Shown: positions 7,366-12,339 of the stretch, in pieces
Numbering within the stretch: the stretch's first letter is position 1
How the letters are laid out: each line of letters opens with the position of its first letter
Source: JAIRTY01 sp050257395
GTDB taxonomy: Bacteria > Actinomycetota > Actinomycetes > Streptosporangiales > Streptosporangiaceae
Assembly: GCA_050257395.1 (NCBI GenBank)
Contig: JBLMWU010000158.1
Span: 1-12,339, forward strand
DNA: 12,339 nucleotides
Reading direction: 5' to 3'
Notes under the pieces: generated by a model
Databases searched by the model: none
The model's input: only the letters and a program-made list of their open reading frames with translations
Told to the model about the DNA's origin: nothing
Translations under genes and position numbers: made by a program

Positions 7366-7409
7366 GCCGCGTCCTTTCAAGATCGCCGGAACTAAGCGTA
7401 GCCGCCGGG

Positions 7410-8114
7410 TCAGTGGCCCATGCCGAGGCCGCCGTCGACCGGGATGACCGCGCCGGTGATGTACGCCCCGTCGTCGCCCGCAAGGAAAGCGACCACGCCG
7501 GCGACCTCGTCCGCGCTCGCGAGGCGGGCGAGCGGCACGCCGGCCAGGATCGCCGCCTTGCGGTCAGCGCCCAGCGAGGCGGTCATGTCGGTGTCCACGA
7601 AGCCGGGGGCCACCACGTTGGCGGTGATGCTGCGCGAACCCAGCTCCCGGGCGAGTGAACGGGCCAGCCCGACCAGGCCGGCCTTGGAGGCCGCGTAGTT
7701 GGCCTGGCCGCCCGACCCCAGCAGGCCCACCACGGACGAGATGAAGATCAGCCGGCCGTGGCGCATCTTCATCATGCCGCGCACCGCCCGCTTGGCCACC
7801 CGGTAGGCGCCGGTCAGGTTGGTGTCGATGACCGAGCTGAAGTCGTCCTCGCTCATCAGCGCGAGCAGCTGGTCGTGGGTGATGCCGGCGTTGGCGACCA
7901 GCACCTCCACCGGCCCCTGCTCAGCCTCGACCTTGCTGAACGCGGCGTCCACCGCGGCCACGTCGCGCACGTCGCAGGCCACCACCGGCAGCCCCGGCAC
8001 CTCCTCGCCCGAGCGTGAGGTCACGGTGACCTGGTCGCCGCCAGCTGCGAGCCTGCGGGCGATGGCCAGCCCGATGCCCCGATTCCCGCCCGTCACTAGC
8101 ACTGATCGGCCCAT
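7410..8114 (-). CDS. fabG: 3-oxoacyl-[acyl-carrier-protein] reductase, MabA-like
   Basis: This 234-aa short-chain dehydrogenase should reduce 3-oxoacyl-ACP with NADPH in type II fatty-acid synthesis. It shows VTGGNRGIGLAIA (7-19, cofactor binding) and NAG (75-77). The catalytic residues are N99 in DTNLTG, S127 in ISSVVG, and Y140/K144 in NYAASK. The C-terminus VDGGLGMGH is the ending seen in mycobacterial MabA. Together with the downstream InhA-like gene it reproduces the mabA-inhA order. The ATG at 8114 is preferred over a TTG at 8147 because GGAGAGG lies 9 nt upstream and homologues begin here. It is the first gene of the fabG-fabI-purU cluster and is divergent from tldD. Confidence 0.95.
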   Translation of the reverse strand: MGRSVLVTGGNRGIGLAIARRLAAGGDQVTVTSRSGEEVPGLPVVACDVRDVAAVDAAFSKVEAEQGPVEVLVANAGITHDQLLALMSEDDFSSVIDTNLTGAYRVAKRAVRGMMKMRHGRLIFISSVVGLLGSGGQANYAASKAGLVGLARSLARELGSRSITANVVAPGFVDTDMTASLGADRKAAILAGVPLARLASADEVAGVVAFLAGDDGAYITGAVIPVDGGLGMGH

Positions 8115-8155
8115 GCTGCTGTGCCTCTCCGATGGGGGTAGCGGCAATCCTGGCG

Positions 8156-8183
8156 AGCGTACCCGGTGGCCGGCACCGGCGAA
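8156..8183 (-). promoter_or_regulatory. Candidate promoter of the fabG-fabI-purU operon
   Basis: On the minus strand a TANNNT hexamer, TACGCT (8156-8161), follows TTCGCC (8178-8183) by 16 nt. Transcription would start near 8148 and leave a leader of about 34 nt that contains the fabG GGAGAGG site. The -35 match is weak. Confidence 0.35.
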
Positions 8184-8223
8184 CGGGCAGGCGGCACCCC
8201 GGCAGCGGCGGCCGGCCGTGGGA

Positions 8224-8229
8224 TAGGTT
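8224..8229 (+). promoter_or_regulatory. -10 element of tldD, predicted leaderless
   Basis: TAGGTT (8224-8229) ends 7 nt before the GTG at 8237, and no Shine-Dalgarno precedes that codon. Transcription would begin at the G of the GTG. No good -35 is seen at the expected place (8201-8206 is GGCAGC). Confidence 0.5.
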
Positions 8230-8236
8230 TCAGCTC

Positions 8237-9759
<1,523 letters not shown>

Positions 9760-9763
<4 letters not shown>

Positions 9764-11163
9764 CCCCGCAGGAGACGGTGGAGCGGGCACTGGCGCTGGC
9801 GCAGTGCGACGACTGCGTGGTGCTGGCGGACGAGACCTCGTCGGCCAACCTGCGCTGGGCCGGCAACACGCTCACCACCAACGGGGTGTCCCGGTCCCGC
9901 CAGCTCACGGTCATCGCGATCAGCCGCGGGCCCGGCGGCACCAGCGCGGGCGTGGTGTCGCGGGCCGGGGTCCGCGGCGACCAGATCGAGGACGTGGTGC
10001 GGGCGGCCGAGAAGGCGGCCGCGGAGAGCTCGCCCGCCGAGGACGCGCGGCCGCTGCTGGCGCCCGGCGGCAGCGGGGCGGCCAGCCCGGCCGGGTCCGC
10101 CGCGGGCTGGGACGACCCGGTGACCGGCACCGAGATCGCCGTGTTCCGGTCCTTCTCCGGTGACCTCGGCGGCGCCTTCGACGCGGCCGCCGCCGGCGGC
10201 CGGCGGCTCTACGGCTACGCCGAGCACTCGGTCACCACCACCTTCCTGGGCAGCTCCACCGGCCTGCGGCTGCGCCACGACCAGCCATCCGGCCGGGTGG
10301 AGATCAACGCCAAGTCGCCGGACCTGGCCAGGTCCGCGTGGGCCGGGCAGGGCACCCGCGACTTCACCGACATCGACGTGGCCGCCCTTGACGGCGACCT
10401 GGCCCGGCGGCTGGACTGGGCGCAGCGCCGGGTCGAGCTGCCGGCCGGCCGCTACGAGGCGCTGGTGCCGCCCGCCGCCATGGCCGACCTGCTCATCTAC
10501 CTGTACTGGTCGGCCGGGGCCAAGGACGCGCTGGACGGCCGCACGGTGTTCAGCAGGCCGGGCGGCGGGACCCGGGTGGGCGAACGGCTGGCCAGCCTGC
10601 CGCTGACCCTGCGCAGTGATCCGGGCGCGGCCGGGCTGGCCACAGCGCCGTTCGCGATCGTGCACGCCTCCAGCCGGGAGGCGTCCGTCTTCGACAACGG
10701 GCTGGCGCTGGCCCCGACCGCCTGGATCGACCGCGGCGAGCTGGCCGCGCTCGTGCAGACCCGGCACTCCGGGCAGCTGTCCGGGCTCCCGGCCACCCCC
10801 GCCATCGGCAACCTGATCCTGGACGGCGGCGGCGAGGCGAGCCTGGACGACATGGTCGCCCGCACCAGCCGGGGCCTGCTGCTGACCTGCCTGTGGTACA
10901 TCCGCGAGGTGGACCCGCAGACCCTGCTGCTGACCGGGCTCACCCGCGACGGGGTCTACCTGGTGGAGAACGGCGAGGTCACCGGGGCGGTGAACAACTT
11001 CCGGTTCAACGAGAGCCCGGTCGCGATGCTGAACCGGATCACCGAGACCGGCGCCACCGCCGCCACCCTGCCGCGCGAATGGGCCGACTACTTCACCCGG
11101 GCCGCCATGCCGCCCGCCCGGGTGGAGGGCTTCAACATGTCCTCGGTCAGCCAGGCCAGCTGA
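9760..11163 (+). CDS. tldE: TldE (PmbA-like) protease partner subunit
   Basis: This 467-aa protein is the partner of TldD. It has the same overall fold but no HExxxH motif, so it should lack zinc and help form the substrate cavity of the heterodimer. Recognisable segments are the N-terminal NLRWAGNTLTTNGVSRS, the central RYEALVPPAAMADLL, and the C-terminal LLLTCLWYIREVDPQTLLLTG followed by FRFNESPVAML. The ATG lies within ATGA, overlapping the tldD stop, and a GGAGGAG Shine-Dalgarno sits inside the end of tldD. Translational coupling and a 1:1 product ratio are therefore likely. A Pro/Gly-rich stretch near residues 97-120 is a surface-loop insertion. The stop is only 3 bp from the convergent dodecin stop. 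Confidence 0.93.
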
Positions 11164-11166
11164 TCC

Positions 11167-11379
11167 TCAGGCGTCCTCGAGGCGGAAGCCCACCTTCAGG
11201 CCGACCTGGAAGTGGGCGACCTCGCCGTCGGTGATCTGGCCGCGGACCTCGGTCACCTCGAACCAGTCCAGGTGACGCAGGGTCTGCCCGGCCCTGCTCA
11301 GGGCGTTGCGGATCGCGGGCTCCACGCCGTCGGGCGACGTCCCGACGATCTCCGTCACCCGGTATGTACGGTCTGTCAT
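11167..11379 (-). CDS. Dodecin, small flavin-binding storage protein
   Basis: This 70-aa protein matches dodecins, which assemble into hollow dodecamers that store or buffer flavins (FMN, FAD, or lumichrome in some lineages). It shows RVTEIVGTSPDGVEPAI at the start and W39 in the HLDWFEV segment, the position of the flavin-stacking Trp. It ends with HFQVGLKVGFRLE, whose Gln is the usual ring-contacting residue. Length is normal. A GGAAGGA Shine-Dalgarno lies 7 nt before the ATG. The gene is monocistronic and convergent with tldE. The 11380-11562 spacer upstream shows no gene and no clear minus-strand promoter. Confidence 0.93.
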   Translation of the reverse strand: MTDRTYRVTEIVGTSPDGVEPAIRNALSRAGQTLRHLDWFEVTEVRGQITDGEVAHFQVGLKVGFRLEDA

Positions 11380-11562
11380 GGTCAGGTCCTTCCGTGCGGC
11401 CGTCAGGCGCGGTGCCGGTCCCCGGCGTCCACGGCGGGGCAGCCCGGGCGCGGCAGCGCCCGGGCACCCCTGCCCTCTATGACTACTACGCTGGCAGCCG
11501 GCACCGGGCGGCGGCCCGGCCGCCCGCCGGCGCCCGCCGGGCTGACCTGCAGCAACGGGGGC

Positions 11563-11591
11563 GTGACGGATGGTTAGGTCCGGCATACCGT
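11563..11591 (+). promoter_or_regulatory. Promoter of the DUF3099 gene, predicted leaderless
   Basis: GTGACG (11563-11568) and TACCGT (11586-11591) are separated by exactly 17 nt. The hexamer ends 7 nt before the GTG at 11599. This is the best-formed of the three leaderless-type promoters in the window, since both elements and both distances fit. Confidence 0.6.
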
Positions 11592-11598
11592 GGAACTT

Positions 11599-11979
11599 GT
11601 GAGGGCAATGTCCAGGTCCAGCCGCAAGCAGGTCCACCTCGTCACCCAGGCGCGCACGCCCAGGTCCGAGGACATCGGGCACCGGGAGCGCCGCTACCTG
11701 ATCATGATGGCGGTCCGGGTGGCCTGCTTCCTGGCTGCCATCCTGATGGTCGCCAACGGCGCCGGGTGGCTGGCGGCCTTCCCCGCGGTGGGCGCGATCG
11801 TCATCCCGTACGTCGCCGTGGTCTTCGCCAACGGCGGCCGGGAGCCCAACGACACCAGGGGTTTCCGGGAGTTCCAGCCGAACCTGCCGGACGTGCAACC
11901 CCCGCCATCCGTCCCGGGCCGGCAAGGGCCATCGGCCGGCGTTCAATCCGGCGCGGAAAAGCGGGACGGTAACGGCTGA
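11599..11979 (+). CDS. DUF3099 family small membrane protein
   Basis: This 126-aa protein has a basic N-terminus, then RERRYLIMMAVRVACFLAAI, which leads into two predicted membrane segments (about 34-53 and 57-77) joined by a very short turn. After IVIPYVAVVFANGG comes a hydrophilic, Pro-rich, cytoplasm-type tail. The RRY-to-PYVAVVFAN core is the DUF3099 signature, a family of unknown function largely confined to actinobacteria. Three in-frame starts exist: GTG 11590, GTG 11599 and ATG 11608. I choose 11599 because the TACCGT hexamer is 7 nt before it, while 11590 overlaps that hexamer and 11608 has no well-spaced Shine-Dalgarno. No function can be assigned. Confidence 0.85.
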   Translation: MRAMSRSSRKQVHLVTQARTPRSEDIGHRERRYLIMMAVRVACFLAAILMVANGAGWLAAFPAVGAIVIPYVAVVFANGGREPNDTRGFREFQPNLPDVQPPPSVPGRQGPSAGVQSGAEKRDGNG

Positions 11980-11992
11980 GAGTCCGTTGCCG
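11967..11992 (+). terminator. Hairpin overlapping the DUF3099 stop codon
   Basis: GGTAACGG (11968-11975) pairs with CCGTTGCC (11984-11991), with one G-T wobble, plus an outer C-G pair, around an 8-nt loop. The stop codon TGA (11977-11979) lies in the loop. There is no T tract. It probably separates the DUF3099 transcript from the small-RNA promoter downstream. Confidence 0.4.
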
Positions 11993-12025
11993 GGCCCCGC
12001 GAAGTGACTCGCTTGTAATCCGGTC

Positions 12026-12057
12026 TTGACGCACAAGGGGGGGTTTCGGTGTAACAT
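12026..12057 (+). promoter_or_regulatory. Promoter of the C-rich-loop small RNA
   Basis: TTGACG (12026-12031) and TAACAT (12052-12057) are both good hexamers. They are 20 nt apart, longer than usual, and the spacer contains seven consecutive G (12037-12043). Seven bases after TAACAT lies G12065, the first base of the first stem, so the -10 fits a start exactly at the RNA structure. Confidence 0.55.
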
Positions 12058-12064
12058 GCTTAAC

Positions 12065-12172
12065 GGTGCTCTGGTCCCCCGTCGGAGCACCTGCCGGCGT
12101 TCCGGGCCCCCGTCGGAACGCCGATGAACGCGACGCCGGGTGGTTTGCCCCCGTAGCCACCCGGCGTCGCCC
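12065..12172 (+). ncRNA. Small RNA with three C-rich stem-loops, 6C RNA-like
   Basis: Three hairpins follow one another. Stem 1: GGTGCTC (12065-12071) with GAGCACC (12085-12091). Stem 2: CGGCGTTCCG (12095-12104) with its complement (12114-12123). Stem 3: 14 bp (12130-12143 with 12157-12170). Each loop shows CCCCCGT. Paired C-rich hairpins are the hallmark of the actinobacterial 6C RNA, a trans-acting regulator whose C-rich loops bind G-rich mRNA sites. The fit to that family is by pattern only. The sequence codes for no convincing protein. A promoter stands directly upstream and stem 3 can act as terminator. The 5' end is inferred from the -10, and the 3' end from stem 3. Confidence 0.75.
12130..12170 (+). 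terminator. 14-bp stem ending the small RNA, with a C-rich loop
   Basis: Bases 12130-12143 pair perfectly with 12157-12170 around a 13-nt loop containing CCCCC (12148-12152). It is the strongest hairpin in the window and is placed as a Rho-independent-type terminator, though no T tract follows. Confidence 0.6.
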
Positions 12173-12339
12173 TAACTTCGGTGAGCTTCGTCACCTTCGC
12201 AGATGCCCGCAGTACCTGCCCGGGGGATGACCCCCGGAACCCCCACCAGCGTCGTCCTAACTTCGGTGAGCTTCGTCACCTTCGCAGATGCCCGCAGTAC
12301 CTGCCCGGGGGATGACCCCCGGAACCCCCACCAGCGTCG
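12170..12339. repeat. Tandem array of an 85-bp unit, two copies, running off the window
   Basis: Units 12170-12254 and 12255-12339 are identical except for the first base (C versus T). Within each unit GGTGA and TCACC form a small hairpin (12180-12195 in copy 1). CCGGGGG and CCCCCGG form a 7-bp stem around ATGA (12220-12237 in copy 1, 12305-12322 in copy 2). The period is not a multiple of three and no reading frame stands out, so the array is non-coding. There are no unique spacers, so it is not CRISPR. The window ends exactly at a unit boundary, so the true copy number is unknown. Confidence 0.9.

Noticed and set aside
7380..7412. Internal promoter for fabI (TACGCT in the fabG-fabI gap)
   Set aside because: No -35 match at a proper distance (CATGGG lies there); fabI has a normal ribosome-binding site and is more simply co-transcribed.
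8132..8236. N-terminal extension of TldD to an ATG
   Set aside because: It overlaps the fabG leader and promoter region, lacks homology, and the GTG at 8237 has a well-placed -10 for a leaderless start.
12170..12339. CRISPR array
   Set aside because: The 85-bp units are identical throughout with no unique spacers, and no cas genes are present.

Overview
This window is about 12.3 kb of very GC-rich DNA. It has actinobacterial hallmarks: GTG starts, TANNNT -10 elements placed 7 nt before start codons, a MabA-like FabG ending in VDGGLGMGH beside an InhA-like enoyl reductase, a DUF3099 membrane protein, and a C-rich-loop small RNA resembling the actinobacterial 6C RNA. I place it in the Actinomycetota (class Actinomycetes). 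I cannot name the genus. The enoyl reductase lacks the long InhA substrate loop, which argues against Mycobacterium itself.

Layout, left to right. (1) 62-1843, minus: a family-5 solute-binding lipoprotein of an ABC importer. (2) 2026-4152, plus: a RecD2-like DNA helicase, divergent from the lipoprotein gene across a 182-bp spacer with inverted repeats. (3) 4163-5632, minus: a class C beta-lactamase-fold serine hydrolase, convergent with recD2 over a 10-bp gap. (4) 5904-8114, minus: a fabG - fabI - purU cluster. purU is broken: its ACT domain and the second half of its formyltransferase domain lie in different frames, and about 65-75 residues between them are missing. (5) 8237-11163, plus: tldD and tldE, overlapping by ATGA and divergent from fabG. 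(6) 11167-11379, minus: a dodecin gene, convergent with tldE. (7) 11599-11979, plus: a DUF3099 protein. (8) 12026-12172: a promoter and a small RNA with three stem-loops, each showing CCCCCGT in its loop. (9) 12170-12339: two copies of an 85-bp tandem repeat that run to the end of the window.

How the parts fit together. FabG and FabI supply the two reductive steps of type II fatty-acid elongation. TldD and TldE form one heterodimeric zinc protease. Dodecin buffers flavin. recD2, tldD and the DUF3099 gene appear to be leaderless, each with a TANNNT hexamer exactly 7 nt before the start codon. The small RNA shows the same hexamer-to-start geometry.

The most interesting region is the right end: a 6C-like RNA with a third C-rich loop in its terminator, abutting an 85-bp tandem array. 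Its first two loops are perfectly complementary, over 11 and 10 nt, to the ribosome-binding region of the hydrolase gene in the same window. The second point of interest is the disrupted purU. The other genes look like ordinary chromosomal housekeeping genes, and I see no transposase, integrase, phage gene, tRNA or CRISPR array.
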